Shown in pieces: positions 25,222 to 33,858 of a DNA stretch of 64,000 bases (the stretch's first letter is position 1; every line of letters begins with the position of its first letter). The notes under the pieces are model-generated. The model ran no database searches and was not told the origin of the DNA. It saw only the letters and a list, made by a program, of their open reading frames with translations. Position numbers and translations under genes: made by a program. Source of the DNA: DTU052 sp050951725 (GTDB lineage: Bacteria > Bacillota > Syntrophomonadia > Syntrophomonadales > DTU052); NCBI GenBank assembly GCA_050951725.1, contig JBMNJO010000024.1, forward strand, positions 186,001 through 250,000. Direction: 5' to 3'.

Positions 25222-26298
25222 ATGAAAAAGAGAATTTTGGTCACAGCAATCGTGATTTTTTTAATCGTGGCGGTGCGGATTTTGGCCCGCTTTACCGGCC
25301 TGGTTGAGGGTATTTATGTAGAGAACATTTATAAGAAGGTTGTTCCAATACTGAGCCGGGCAACCGGAGTTTTTCCTTTTTCGCTGGCCGAAATCCTTAT
25401 AATCCTGCTGGTTTTGTGGCTTGTTTCCGGACTTATTGCTGGAGTTGGACGGAAAGGCCGGAAGACAACGAATGGTCCACTAACCGGCGTGTTAACCTTG
25501 ATAACCGTGGTTGGGCTGCTTTACCTGGCGTTTATGGGGCTGTGGGGGCTAAACTATTACCGTCTCGGGTTTGCCGAGATGGCCGGACTTGATACCAGTA
25601 ATGTCACTACCGAAGAATTGCAGGGTCTGGGACAGAGTCTGGTGGATCAGGCCAACCAACTCCGGTCGGAATTGGAGGAGGATGACGATGGGGTCATGCG
25701 GCTTGGTAACCGGCAGGCGGTCTTGGATCAGGCGGTTGCCGGGTATGATGTGCTGGCCGCCAGGTATCCCCAGCTGGGAGGACAGTATGGCAGACCTAAG
25801 GGTCTCACACTCTCCGCTGTCATTAGCTATACCGGTATGTATGGCTTCTATATACCCTTTACCGGTGAGGCCAACATCAACACCAGTATCCCCGATGCCC
25901 TGCTCCCGTTCAGCGCCTGTCATGAGATGGCACACCAGCGGGGGATTGCTCGCGAGGGTGAGGCCAATTTCGTGGGTTATCTGAGCTGTATGATGAACCC
26001 TCACCGCGATTTTCAGTATTCAGGAACCCTCCTGGCGCTTACTTATGTATTGAATGCCGTCAACGGGAGGGATCAGGAGATGTTCATCGACCTGAGAGAT
26101 CAGCTGACTCCGGGTGTAATCCGGGATCTGCAGGACATCAGTGAGTTTGGGGAAAGGCACCGTGGACCATGGAGCCGGATCTCCAATTGGATTAATGACG
26201 TCTATCTGAAAGCGAATTCACAGTCCGCTGGTACCCGGAGCTATAGTGGTATTGTGGAACTGCTGATCGCTCTCAATCGGGCACCCTTGACGGAGTAA
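25222..26298 (+). CDS. DUF3810 membrane protein with HExxH zincin motif
   Basis: A 358-residue protein with three N-terminal hydrophobic segments (~4-22 ILVTAIVIFLIVAVRILA, ~53-75 SLAEILIILLVLWLVSGLI, ~90-108 GVLTLITVVGLLYLAFMG) followed by a soluble, probably extracytoplasmic, domain. That domain carries CHEMAHQRG (H234, E235, H238), a gluzincin-like HExxH, with REGEANFVGYL shortly after, the expected helix carrying a third metal ligand. This arrangement is typical of DUF3810, an uncharacterised Firmicutes family that is likely a membrane zinc metalloprotease. GGGAGAG precedes the ATG. It is monocistronic, with a riboswitch leader for the next gene beginning within 150 bases. Confidence 0.85.
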   Translation: MKKRILVTAIVIFLIVAVRILARFTGLVEGIYVENIYKKVVPILSRATGVFPFSLAEILIILLVLWLVSGLIAGVGRKGRKTTNGPLTGVLTLITVVGLLYLAFMGLWGLNYYRLGFAEMAGLDTSNVTTEELQGLGQSLVDQANQLRSELEEDDDGVMRLGNRQAVLDQAVAGYDVLAARYPQLGGQYGRPKGLTLSAVISYTGMYGFYIPFTGEANINTSIPDALLPFSACHEMAHQRGIAREGEANFVGYLSCMMNPHRDFQYSGTLLALTYVLNAVNGRDQEMFIDLRDQLTPGVIRDLQDISEFGERHRGPWSRISNWINDVYLKANSQSAGTRSYSGIVELLIALNRAPLTE

Positions 26299-26363
26299 AT
26301 CGCAGGCGTTATTAGCCTTATTCACGCCGGAAATCTGGCCGTTGGCCAGATGAAAATAAATTG

Positions 26364-26392
26364 TTGACAAGATTTACTAAGCAGGATATTCT
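26364..26392 (+). promoter_or_regulatory. Sigma-A promoter of the riboswitch-ATPase transcript
   Basis: TTGACA (26364-26369), a 17-bp spacer and TATTCT (26387-26392). Transcription would begin near 26400, just before the riboswitch aptamer. Confidence 0.75.
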
Positions 26393-26418
26393 CATTTCAT
26401 ATGATGCACTTTTTCTTC

Positions 26419-26514
26419 AAAGGGGAGTAGCCGGCCGGTTTTACCGGCAATTGCGACCGTCATCACGATGTTAAGCATCCGGGAGCAATCTGGTTGTTGG
26501 GCAAGACCTTTGTC
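26419..26514 (+). promoter_or_regulatory. yybP-ykoY manganese riboswitch
   Basis: It contains the conserved 5' element AAAGGGGAGTAGCC (from ~26419) and the 3' element GCAAGACCTTT (26501-26511), the two most diagnostic blocks of the yybP-ykoY aptamer, with a GCCGG/CCGGC hairpin and a central stem between. The family binds Mn2+ and turns on manganese-export genes and P-type ATPases. The 3' strand of P1 (GCAAGACCTTTGTC) is also the left arm of the terminator that follows, so Mn2+ binding should prevent termination and act as an ON switch. Confidence 0.88.
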
Positions 26515-26549
26515 GGGCAGATAAGCCAGGGACAAGTCTTGCCTTTTTT
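26500..26549 (+). terminator. Riboswitch expression-platform terminator
   Basis: GGCAAGACCTTTGTC pairs with GGACAAGTCTTGCC across a short loop, followed by six T. Its left arm overlaps the aptamer's closing stem, giving mutually exclusive folds. Confidence 0.85.
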
Positions 26550-26599
26550 AATGGAAGGGTAAACTACAAAACGAGCAGCAATTTAATGGGGGGTTGTCC

Positions 26600-29191
26600 G
26601 TGAAGCATTATTTGGAGCCGGCGGAAGAGGTTCTGCGCTCACAAGAGGTATCAGTGGAAGGACTGTCGTCTGCGGAGTCCAGTCAGCGTCTGGCAAAGTT
26701 CGGGCCGAACAAGCTGCGGGAGGCACAAAGGAAATCTTTACTGGCCAGGTTTCTGGAGCAGATGTACGATCCAATGATAATCGTGCTTATAGCTGCGGCC
26801 ATAATATCAGGCGCGTTTGGAGAAACCGCCGATATGATAATCATTTTGGTTGTGGTGCTGCTGAATGGCGCCCTGGGGGTATACCAGGAAGGCAAGGCTG
26901 AAAAGGCCATTGAGGCCCTGCAGGAAATGGCCTCATCTTTTTCCCGGATAAGAAGGGACGGGGAAGTCATACAGGTTAAATCAGAGGACATCGTTCCCGG
27001 AGACATCGTGTTAATCGAAGCCGGGGATTCGGTTCCCGCCGATATGCGCATCATCGAGTCGGCCAGTTTAAAGATAGAGGAATCATCCTTGACTGGTGAG
27101 TCGGTCCCGGTTGAGAAATTCAGTCAGGCAATAGAAACGGACGCCAGAGATGTCCCCTTGGGTGATCGATTTAATATGGCTTATATGGGCACCAGCGTCG
27201 CCTATGGCCGGGGTGAGGGGGTTGTGGTGTCTACCGGGATGGCAACCGAAATGGGCAAGATTGCGGACATAATCGCCGGAACCGCTGACGATAAAACCCC
27301 CTTGCAGGTCAGATTGGCCGGGTTGAGCAAGGTTTTGAGTGTCGGGGTACTGGCGATCTGCGTATTCATATTTGTTTTCAGCGTCCTCAGAAATGGCGGT
27401 TTTCGAGGGGAATATGTATTCGAGATGTTTATGATTGCCATTAGTCTGGCGGTAGCCGCCATTCCTGAGGGTCTGGTGGCGGTGGTTACCGTGGTACTGT
27501 CAATCGGCGTAACCATGATGTCCCAGCGCAATGCCATCATTCGCCGGCTGACTGCGGTCGAGACCTTGGGCTGTACCCAGATTATATGTTCGGACAAGAC
27601 CGGCACCCTTACCCAGAACAAGATGACCGTGGTGGAGATCTTCGGTGAACCGAGGGCCCTGATGCTGGCCATGGCCCTGTGTAATGATGTGCAGGTGTCC
27701 GAGCAGTGTAACGTGCTGGGGGAGCCCACCGAGTGTGCCCTGGTCAATTACGCCCTGGAAAAGGACCTGAATAAAAACGTGCTTGAGCAGACTATGCCCC
27801 GGCGGGGCGAAGCCCCCTTTGATTCGGATCGCAAGATGATGTCGACGCTTCACGACAGGCCAGAAGGAGGCTATGTCCAGTACACCAAGGGAGCGCCAGA
27901 CGAGATCATAAAGGCCTGCACCCGGATAGCCACTTCGAGCGGCGTGGAGGAGCTAACTGAGGAAAAAAGGCAGGAGATCATCTCCCAGAACTGGCAAATG
28001 GCCAGCAAAGCCCTGCGGGTTTTGGGTTTTGCCACCCGGGAATACCCGGATCTGCCGGACAGCTTCTCTCCCGAGAATCTGGAAAGGGATCTGGTCTTTA
28101 TCGGCCTCTCCGGTATGATCGACCCGGTTCGGCCCGAAGTTCTTGTGGCCATAAACCAGTGCCGCGAGGCGGGAATACGTCCTATCATGATCACCGGTGA
28201 CCATAAGGATACAGCCGTGGCCATAGCCAGGGAACTGGGTATTATAAACGATGCCAGCCAAGCCATCACCGGGGCGGAGTTGTCTCTGATTCCTGATGAC
28301 CAGTTTGCCGACCTGGTGGAGCAGTATTCGGTCTATGCCCGGGTCCAGCCCGAACACAAGGTGCGTATAGTTACAGCCTGGAGGAATAAAGGCAGGATAA
28401 CCGCTATGACCGGAGATGGGGTTAATGATGCGCCTGCTCTGAAAACCGCCGACATCGGGGTAGGTATGGGGATAACCGGTACGGATGTTACCAAGAGTGT
28501 AGCTGATATGGTCTTGGCCGATGATAATTTCGCCTCTATCGTGTCGGCAGTGGAGGAAGGCCGTCGGATTTATGAAAACATCCGCAAGGTGGTTCAGTTC
28601 CTGCTGGCCTCCAACCTGAGTGAGGTGGTGGCCATATTTGTGGCTATGCTCTTTAATGTACGGCTGTTTGCGCCCATCCACATACTGTGGATCAATCTTA
28701 TCACTGATACGGTGCCGGCGGTGGCCCTGGGTATGGAAGGATCCGAGGCCGACAGCATGAAACGCCCGCCCCGTGATCCCAGGGAAGGGATATTCTCCAA
28801 TGGAGTGGGGCTTAACATTATTTATCAGGGAATTCTTATCGCCGCCCTGACTCTGTTTTCCTTCTTTATCGGCTATGGAGAGTCCCATACAACGGGCATG
28901 ACGATGGCCTTCCTGACACTTTCCATGTGTGAGATTTTCCACTCGATGAATATGCGTTCCCTTAAGGGATCCATATTTAAAATGGAGAGGCACAATCGAT
29001 ACCTGTGGGGGGCAATGCTGCTATCGTTTCTGCTGACCATCGTGGTGATTTATATTCCCGGACTGAATACGGCGTTCAGGCTGACACCTCTGCCGGCCGG
29101 CGATTTCCTGACCGCTACGGTACTGGCATTCGCGGTAATTCCAGTCGTTGAAGTTGTCAAGCTGTTCCAGCGTTCCCGGGGAACGGTCTAA
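26600..29191 (+). CDS. P-type cation ATPase, Ca2+/Mn2+ exporter type (P2A-like)
   Basis: About 863 residues from a GTG at 26600 preceded by GGGGGG. All P-type hallmarks are present: N-terminal cation-ATPase domain (LSSAESSQRLAKFGPNKL), actuator TGES (SSLTGESVPVEK), phosphorylated D332 in CSDKTGTLTQNKM, nucleotide-binding KGAPDEI, and TGDGVNDAPALK. Ion-site residues match SERCA-like pumps: PEGL in M4 (AVAAIPEGLVAVVTVVLS), SNLSEVVAI in M5 and NLITDTVPAVALG in M6, and the ten-helix topology is complete. Such pumps export Ca2+ and/or Mn2+ from the cytoplasm. The manganese riboswitch upstream argues for Mn2+ as the physiological signal, and probably the cargo, in this organism. Confidence 0.93.
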   Translation: MKHYLEPAEEVLRSQEVSVEGLSSAESSQRLAKFGPNKLREAQRKSLLARFLEQMYDPMIIVLIAAAIISGAFGETADMIIILVVVLLNGALGVYQEGKAEKAIEALQEMASSFSRIRRDGEVIQVKSEDIVPGDIVLIEAGDSVPADMRIIESASLKIEESSLTGESVPVEKFSQAIETDARDVPLGDRFNMAYMGTSVAYGRGEGVVVSTGMATEMGKIADIIAGTADDKTPLQVRLAGLSKVLSVGVLAICVFIFVFSVLRNGGFRGEYVFEMFMIAISLAVAAIPEGLVAVVTVVLSIGVTMMSQRNAIIRRLTAVETLGCTQIICSDKTGTLTQNKMTVVEIFGEPRALMLAMALCNDVQVSEQCNVLGEPTECALVNYALEKDLNKNVLEQTMPRRGEAPFDSDRKMMSTLHDRPEGGYVQYTKGAPDEIIKACTRIATSSGVEELTEEKRQEIISQNWQMASKALRVLGFATREYPDLPDSFSPENLERDLVFIGLSGMIDPVRPEVLVAINQCREAGIRPIMITGDHKDTAVAIARELGIINDASQAITGAELSLIPDDQFADLVEQYSVYARVQPEHKVRIVTAWRNKGRITAMTGDGVNDAPALKTADIGVGMGITGTDVTKSVADMVLADDNFASIVSAVEEGRRIYENIRKVVQFLLASNLSEVVAIFVAMLFNVRLFAPIHILWINLITDTVPAVALGMEGSEADSMKRPPRDPREGIFSNGVGLNIIYQGILIAALTLFSFFIGYGESHTTGMTMAFLTLSMCEIFHSMNMRSLKGSIFKMERHNRYLWGAMLLSFLLTIVVIYIPGLNTAFRLTPLPAGDFLTATVLAFAVIPVVEVVKLFQRSRGTV

Positions 29192-29194
29192 GTT

Positions 29195-29229
29195 TTTTGC
29201 ATCATGGGGACTGTCCCCATGATGCAAAA
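29195..29229. repeat. Perfect 17-bp palindrome (GGGGAC family)
   Basis: TTTTGCATCATGGGGAC, one central T, then the exact complement. It lies between convergent genes, but its T run is on the wrong side for a normal terminator. It is the intact counterpart of the copy split by the group II intron at 11780/13707. Confidence 0.9.
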
Positions 29230-29235
29230 TATCCA

Positions 29236-29733
29236 TTACTCGGAGATTTCAACGGTTACCGATTTCATGCGCTGAGGTTCCAGCGGGCAATCACTTCGAT
29301 CACGTTTGACGGCTACGATTCGGTCCACTTCTTCCATGCCTTCCAGCACCTCACCAAAAGCAGCGTAGCTCCCATCCAGGTGGGGAGCATTGGCCACCAT
29401 AATGAAAAACTGGGAACCGGCGGAGTTTGGACGGTTGGTGCGGGCCATGGAGATTACGCCCCGTTTATGTTTCAGCGGATTGGGGAAGCCGTTGGCTGAA
29501 AACTCACCTTTAATGGTGTGACCGGGGCCTCCAGTTCCGTTTCCTTCTGGACATCCTCCCTGAATCATGAACCCTGGAATAACGCGGTGAAATATCAGAC
29601 CGTTGTAGAAACCCTGTTTTACCAGGTCCACAAAATTCTCTACGGTGATCGGGGCCGCATCGGGTCGCAGTTCCACCTTAATATTGGAGCCATTCTCCAT
29701 GGTGATAGTTACGATCGGGTTGCCTTTTGCCAT
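29236..29733 (-). CDS. Cyclophilin-type peptidyl-prolyl isomerase
   Basis: A 165-residue cytosolic single-domain cyclophilin with AGGAGG before its ATG. The conserved core is visible: ENFVDLVKQGFYNGLIFHRVIPGFMIQGG (FHRVIPGFMIQGG holds the catalytic Arg-Phe region), GPGHTIKGEF, GVISMARTNRPNSAGSQFFI and LDGSYAAFGEVLEGMEEVD. It catalyses cis-trans isomerisation of Xaa-Pro bonds during protein folding. There is no signal peptide. Monocistronic. Confidence 0.95.
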   Translation of the reverse strand: MAKGNPIVTITMENGSNIKVELRPDAAPITVENFVDLVKQGFYNGLIFHRVIPGFMIQGGCPEGNGTGGPGHTIKGEFSANGFPNPLKHKRGVISMARTNRPNSAGSQFFIMVANAPHLDGSYAAFGEVLEGMEEVDRIVAVKRDRSDCPLEPQRMKSVTVEISE

Positions 29734-29941
29734 TGTGATCCTCCTTTCTTAAGTGGACATCGCATGTATTATATTACCCAAAGGATCTTTCCGCCAACGG
29801 AACATAACTTGTTTCCTGGGGGTCAATAGTCATATTATAACAGCAAGATTGGCAGAAAGACGATTGGAAATGTGGAGCAGGAGAGAAAATGACGGCCCAC
29901 ATAGGGCACATCGTGAATGCAGGCAAGCAGGGATCGGCTTA

Positions 29942-31003
29942 TTAAGCAAATGTTTGCCAGATAGCCCAAGCGAACTCCAGAGCGATGAGGATGATGATCG
30001 TCCACTCCAGGAAATTGGAGTGTTGGATGTTAACCTCATCACTGAGCATGGTATAGTTGCGGTGAATGACATTCAGCTTTCGCTGTACGCTATCCGTCCA
30101 TTGACTGGTACGCAGTACATTAAGGGTTGCGGCATAAACCCGGGCATAGTAAACATCCTCAGTGATCTTGATAAGGTTCTGGATTTTTTCTATAGTCTCA
30201 GTGATTTCCGCGTGTACCTCCATCAACTGGCTCATGATCAGATGATATTTTCTTAAACGCTGAAACCTTGACATCCGGTCAGCCGATTGCAGGTGTTCAT
30301 ACATCTTATCCATCTGCAAGGAGAGCCGGGTATCGTAGAACCGCAGCTGCATCAGCTGGACATTGGCGTATTCGATCAGATCCACCAGATCAGTAGGATC
30401 TTCCGGATCACAGAGCCAGGCAGTGTCCCAGGAAACAATGGCAAAGTCGTTACTGCTGTAGCTCAGGGAATTTTTGAGTATCTCATCCCGGATCGGTGGA
30501 CTGAAGTCAGCTTTTTCCCCCATCAGCACCGCCGCCGGATCGGATTCAGGGTCCGGAGTCTCGGTCCAGAAGAGGTTGTAGTCTTCGTAGAATTCCGGAT
30601 CCACTGCTATGGATGTAAGGTGGGGGCGAAGGATTTCCTGAATCGAGCTAAGAAAATCGGTAAAGACATGATCAAGTCCCCTCTGACCAGCAAAGCACAA
30701 TGCCAGTTTTTCGAGGGTTCCCTGTTCCCGGGTATTATTCTCATGATGTAAACAGATGCTAATCGTACCAATATCATAAATTTTGGCACGGACCAGGAAT
30801 TTCAGGTCACCCAACTCGGTCGGAATCTGGACAGGGTCAAGCTGCAACAGCAGGGGACGTGCTTCCATAATGATAGATTTGGTTTTGACCCGGGAGAAGC
30901 GAGCTCTGGCGGTACTGTGATTTTCGGACAAATGCTTTTCTAATCTGTCTAAATCAATATCGGTTCCGGTCTCGTAAACCCGGTAGAATCTTAAGGACAG
31001 CAT
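29942..31003 (-). CDS. RMD1/DUF155-family protein with C-terminal membrane anchor
   Basis: A 353-residue protein. The N-terminal and middle parts fit the DUF155/RMD1 family: VRAKIYDIGTISICLHH, FAIVSWDTAWLCDPEDPTDLVDLIEYANVQLMQLRFYD, then a long helical region (LQMDKMYEHLQSADRMSRFQRLRKYHLIMSQLMEVHAEI). A hydrophobic segment at the very end (FLEWTIIILIALEFAWAIW) likely anchors it to the membrane. Fungal members act in sporulation and mitochondrial gene expression; the bacterial function is unknown. AGGATA precedes the ATG. Monocistronic, divergent from the NUDIX gene. Confidence 0.8.
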   Translation of the reverse strand: MLSLRFYRVYETGTDIDLDRLEKHLSENHSTARARFSRVKTKSIIMEARPLLLQLDPVQIPTELGDLKFLVRAKIYDIGTISICLHHENNTREQGTLEKLALCFAGQRGLDHVFTDFLSSIQEILRPHLTSIAVDPEFYEDYNLFWTETPDPESDPAAVLMGEKADFSPPIRDEILKNSLSYSSNDFAIVSWDTAWLCDPEDPTDLVDLIEYANVQLMQLRFYDTRLSLQMDKMYEHLQSADRMSRFQRLRKYHLIMSQLMEVHAEITETIEKIQNLIKITEDVYYARVYAATLNVLRTSQWTDSVQRKLNVIHRNYTMLSDEVNIQHSNFLEWTIIILIALEFAWAIWQTFA

Positions 31004-31078
31004 TATCCTGTTATCCTTTCATTGCTAAGTTTTCACGGCAGCACTACTTAATTAGCATGATCTATGACGATATCTTTA

Positions 31079-31087
31079 TGCTATAAT
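31079..31087 (+). promoter_or_regulatory. Extended -10 promoter of the NUDIX gene
   Basis: TGCTATAAT is a perfect extended -10 element, 38-46 bases before the start codon; no good -35 hexamer is seen. Confidence 0.5.
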
Positions 31088-31124
31088 TTGACTGCGGTAT
31101 CTTTTTACAGAAGAGGTTATGATT

Positions 31125-31625
31125 ATGATCAAAATAAAAATGAAATACTGCCCGCAGTGCGGCCATCGGCTGGCCCATACCAGGATTGAAGACCGGGAGT
31201 ACCTGGCCTGCGAATCTGAGACCTGTAACTATGTGTTCTGGGACAACCCATTGCCAGTAGTAGCGGCTCTGGTGGAGTATGATGGCAACGTGCTGCTGGC
31301 CCGTAACAAAGCATGGCCTCCCAAGATGTACGGCTTGATCACCGGGTTTCTGGAGAAAAAGGAGAGTCCTGAAGAGGCAGTTCTGCGGGAGGTTAAAGAA
31401 GAACTGGGGTTAGACGGGGAAATAGTGGAACTGATCGGACTCTACCCGTTTTATGAAAGCAACCAACTGATAATTGCTTACCATGTGCGGGCCGAGGGGG
31501 AGATTGTCATGGGAGAGGAACTGGAGGAGATCAAAGTGGTCCCTCCCACCAAGCTAAAACCATGGGCCTTTGGAACTGGTTTCGCCGTCCGCGAGTGGTT
31601 GAAAAAAAGAGGGATAGAGCGGTAA
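31125..31625 (+). CDS. NUDIX hydrolase with N-terminal zinc ribbon
   Basis: About 166 residues. The ATG at 31125 has GAGG eight bases upstream (an ATG at 31119 is too close). A zinc ribbon opens the protein (YCPQCGHRL..YLACESETCNYVFWDNP), as in NudC-type NADH pyrophosphatases. The NUDIX box follows: GFLEKKESPEEAVLREVKEELGLDG, matching Gx5Ex7REUxEExGU. There is no NudC-like C-terminal domain, so it is a compact member that cleaves a nucleoside diphosphate linked to another moiety; the substrate is unspecified. Confidence 0.9.
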   Translation: MIKIKMKYCPQCGHRLAHTRIEDREYLACESETCNYVFWDNPLPVVAALVEYDGNVLLARNKAWPPKMYGLITGFLEKKESPEEAVLREVKEELGLDGEIVELIGLYPFYESNQLIIAYHVRAEGEIVMGEELEEIKVVPPTKLKPWAFGTGFAVREWLKKRGIER

Positions 31626-31745
31626 GCATCTATCCCTTGTATTACGCTGTAAGGGTAAGTTTTCTCCGGCCTGGGGCACACGATCAGCATGTGGTTCTCA
31701 GCCTCTAACCGTGAAATGTAATAGCAAGCTCGGGGAAAATCCGCT

Positions 31746-33440
31746 TTACTCCGAGCCTTTTTTCATCTTGGCAATCTCTTCATCGCGCAGGATCCTCCTG
31801 AATGCTTTGCCGACCATCGAGCGGGGAAGCTCGGACCTGAACTCTATAATGCGGGGAACCTTGTAAGCGGCCAGTCTTTCCCGGCAGAAGGCGATGATCT
31901 CCTCCTCCGTTACGGTTACTCCCTCCACCGGCTGAACAAATGCCTTCACTGTTTCACCCCGATACTCATCCGGGATACCCACGGTTATTACATCCTTAAC
32001 CTTGGGATGTTTGAAGATAACTTCGTCAATCTCCTGGGGATAGATGTTATAACCCCCGGCTATGATCATGTCCTTGGTTCTATCGACTATAAACACATAA
32101 CCGTCCTCATCCATATAGGCCATATCTCCAGTGCGCAGCCAGCCGTCTTTAAGCTGCCTGGCAGTCTCTTCCGGATTGTTCCAGTACTCCTTCATGACCA
32201 GGGGTGACTTGATGACCAGCTCGCCACGTTCTCCCACCGGCAGGTCTTCACCGGTCTTGATATCCACGATTCTGATATCAACATCAGGGTAAGGAATGCC
32301 GATACTGCCCACTTTTTTCAGATTGGTAACCGGATTGGAGATTCCCAGGGAGGTAGTCTCGCTCATGCCCCAGCCTTCACTCATGTATATGTTCATATCC
32401 TTGCCTTTTTCAATCAGCTCAACCGGGCAGGGTGCAGCTCCGGTATTTACGAAATCAAATCTTACCCCCAGATTCAGTTCCTCAGCCCGGGGGTGGTTCA
32501 GCACTGCCTGCAGCATGGTGGGTACGCAGGGCCAGAAGGAAAACTCGGGAAACGAAGCAATGGTGTTCATAACCTCTTCAATATCCCACCGCGGCAGGAT
32601 TACCTGGGTTGCGGTGGTAAAGATGGAATAGCTCATGGCACAGATCTCACCATAGACGTGGAAATAGGGCAGGGTGCAGAGGACCACTCTTCTTTCGATG
32701 GGCACCTTCTCTGTAACCGATCTCCCCCACAGTCCTACCAGGTGAGTAGCGGTAACCAGGTTATGGTGAGTCAAGGTCGCGCCTTTCGGTATGCCAGTAG
32801 TTCCCCCAGTCAGCTGGATCAGTGCCGGGTCTTCGGGCTTGATGGGAATTCGGGGCCGTACGGTGTTGGTGCTCTTTGCCAGGAGCTCGGAGAAGTGGTG
32901 CCACTCTGGCGGGAGGCCGAGATCTTCTTTGGTGCTCACACCAGCTCCATTAATGTAGTCAAAAAGCCGGGTGACAATAATCAGGGGTACGTCATAGTCT
33001 TTAAGCACCGCCCGGACATTGGGGAGAACCATGTCAAAGGTAATTAACCCGCTCATGCCAGTCATTTTAAAGACTGACTTAAGCTCATCCGGGGTATACA
33101 GGGGATTTAAGTTGACAACTATAGCCCCGGTAGCCAGTAAGGCCCAATAGCTTATCACAAACTGCGGGCAGTTGGGCAGAAGTATCCCTATCCGGTCACC
33201 TTTTTTAACCCCCAGCTCAATCAAGGTGTTGGCCAGCCGGATGGTAGTCAGGTATAGTTCCCAAAAAGTGATCTCAGTGCCGTAAAACCAGGTGGCTGCC
33301 CGGTGGGGGGTATAGTTGGCCGTGTTAAGAAGCATGTCAAAGGCAGGATATCTGGGGTAGTTGATTGTAACAGGTGCATCGTAATCATATTGACGCAGCC
33401 AGGGCCGTTTGGCCAGTATTTCTTCGGGTATAAAATACAT
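31746..33440 (-). CDS. Fatty-acyl-CoA ligase (AMP-forming), paralogue 1
   Basis: About 564 residues from the ATG at 33440, which has AGGAGG eight bases upstream. ANL-superfamily motifs are complete: P-loop LTGGTTGIPKGATLTH, YFHVYGEICA, GWGMSETTSLGI (A5), GWLRTGDMAYMDEDGYVFIVDRTKDMIIAGGYNIYPQEIDE (A7-A8) and PRSMVGKAFRR with the catalytic lysine near the end. It activates a carboxylic acid with ATP and CoA through an acyl-adenylate; the overall pattern resembles medium/long-chain ligases. It is the most downstream of four tandem minus-strand paralogues and the most divergent in its upstream region, lacking the module shared by the other three. Confidence 0.9.
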   Translation of the reverse strand: MYFIPEEILAKRPWLRQYDYDAPVTINYPRYPAFDMLLNTANYTPHRAATWFYGTEITFWELYLTTIRLANTLIELGVKKGDRIGILLPNCPQFVISYWALLATGAIVVNLNPLYTPDELKSVFKMTGMSGLITFDMVLPNVRAVLKDYDVPLIIVTRLFDYINGAGVSTKEDLGLPPEWHHFSELLAKSTNTVRPRIPIKPEDPALIQLTGGTTGIPKGATLTHHNLVTATHLVGLWGRSVTEKVPIERRVVLCTLPYFHVYGEICAMSYSIFTTATQVILPRWDIEEVMNTIASFPEFSFWPCVPTMLQAVLNHPRAEELNLGVRFDFVNTGAAPCPVELIEKGKDMNIYMSEGWGMSETTSLGISNPVTNLKKVGSIGIPYPDVDIRIVDIKTGEDLPVGERGELVIKSPLVMKEYWNNPEETARQLKDGWLRTGDMAYMDEDGYVFIVDRTKDMIIAGGYNIYPQEIDEVIFKHPKVKDVITVGIPDEYRGETVKAFVQPVEGVTVTEEEIIAFCRERLAAYKVPRIIEFRSELPRSMVGKAFRRILRDEEIAKMKKGSE

Positions 33441-33858
33441 AAATAACACCTCCTGTTTTTGACTTTCAACAACGCATAAATAAGGTTTTAAATGCCCCAA
33501 CCGATGAGAAGGTTCTCCTTTCTAACGGTGACTCCGATGTGAAACTCTTTTTCCGGAACAGTATCACCGTTGGGTCAGGGGCACGTCCCTGAATATAAAA
33601 AATATATGCTTGAATGTTGAATAAATGCCGTCGTTAACTGGCAGGTGTAGATAGAAGGTTTTATAGACAAGGCAGTAACGCTTGTGAGGCTTTAGAAGAT
33701 ACCTTTCGTGGATACGTCTGATATGGAGAGAAAAACGAAGGGAGTTGCCAACTCCCCCTCGTATCGTCTATAACGATTTTCTGTCTTTAAGCATAGAATC
33801 CTGGTTCTTCATGGTTCGGCTCTATGGTCACTGATGGTACCCTATATGGCCGTCTTTT
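33441..33858. other. Spacer between ligase paralogues 1 and 2
   Basis: It contains a terminator for paralogue 2 (33731-33757) and a small palindrome TCAGGGG-CACG-TCCCTGA near 33576. No gene is seen. Confidence 0.5.
33731..33757 (-). terminator. Terminator of ligase paralogue 2
   Basis: On the minus strand, GGGAGTT/AACTCCC with a GGC loop is followed by TTCGTTTTT. An almost identical hairpin and flank follow paralogue 3. Confidence 0.75.

Noticed and set aside
27953..28993. A 346-codon open frame antisense to the P-type ATPase gene
   Set aside because: It is a mirror of strongly conserved ATPase motifs, has no ribosome site or recognisable domain, and reflects codon bias of the sense gene.
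29195..29229. The palindrome after the ATPase as a standard terminator
   Set aside because: The T run lies before the stem rather than after it in the plus-strand transcript, and likewise in the minus one. A repeat-family interpretation fits better.
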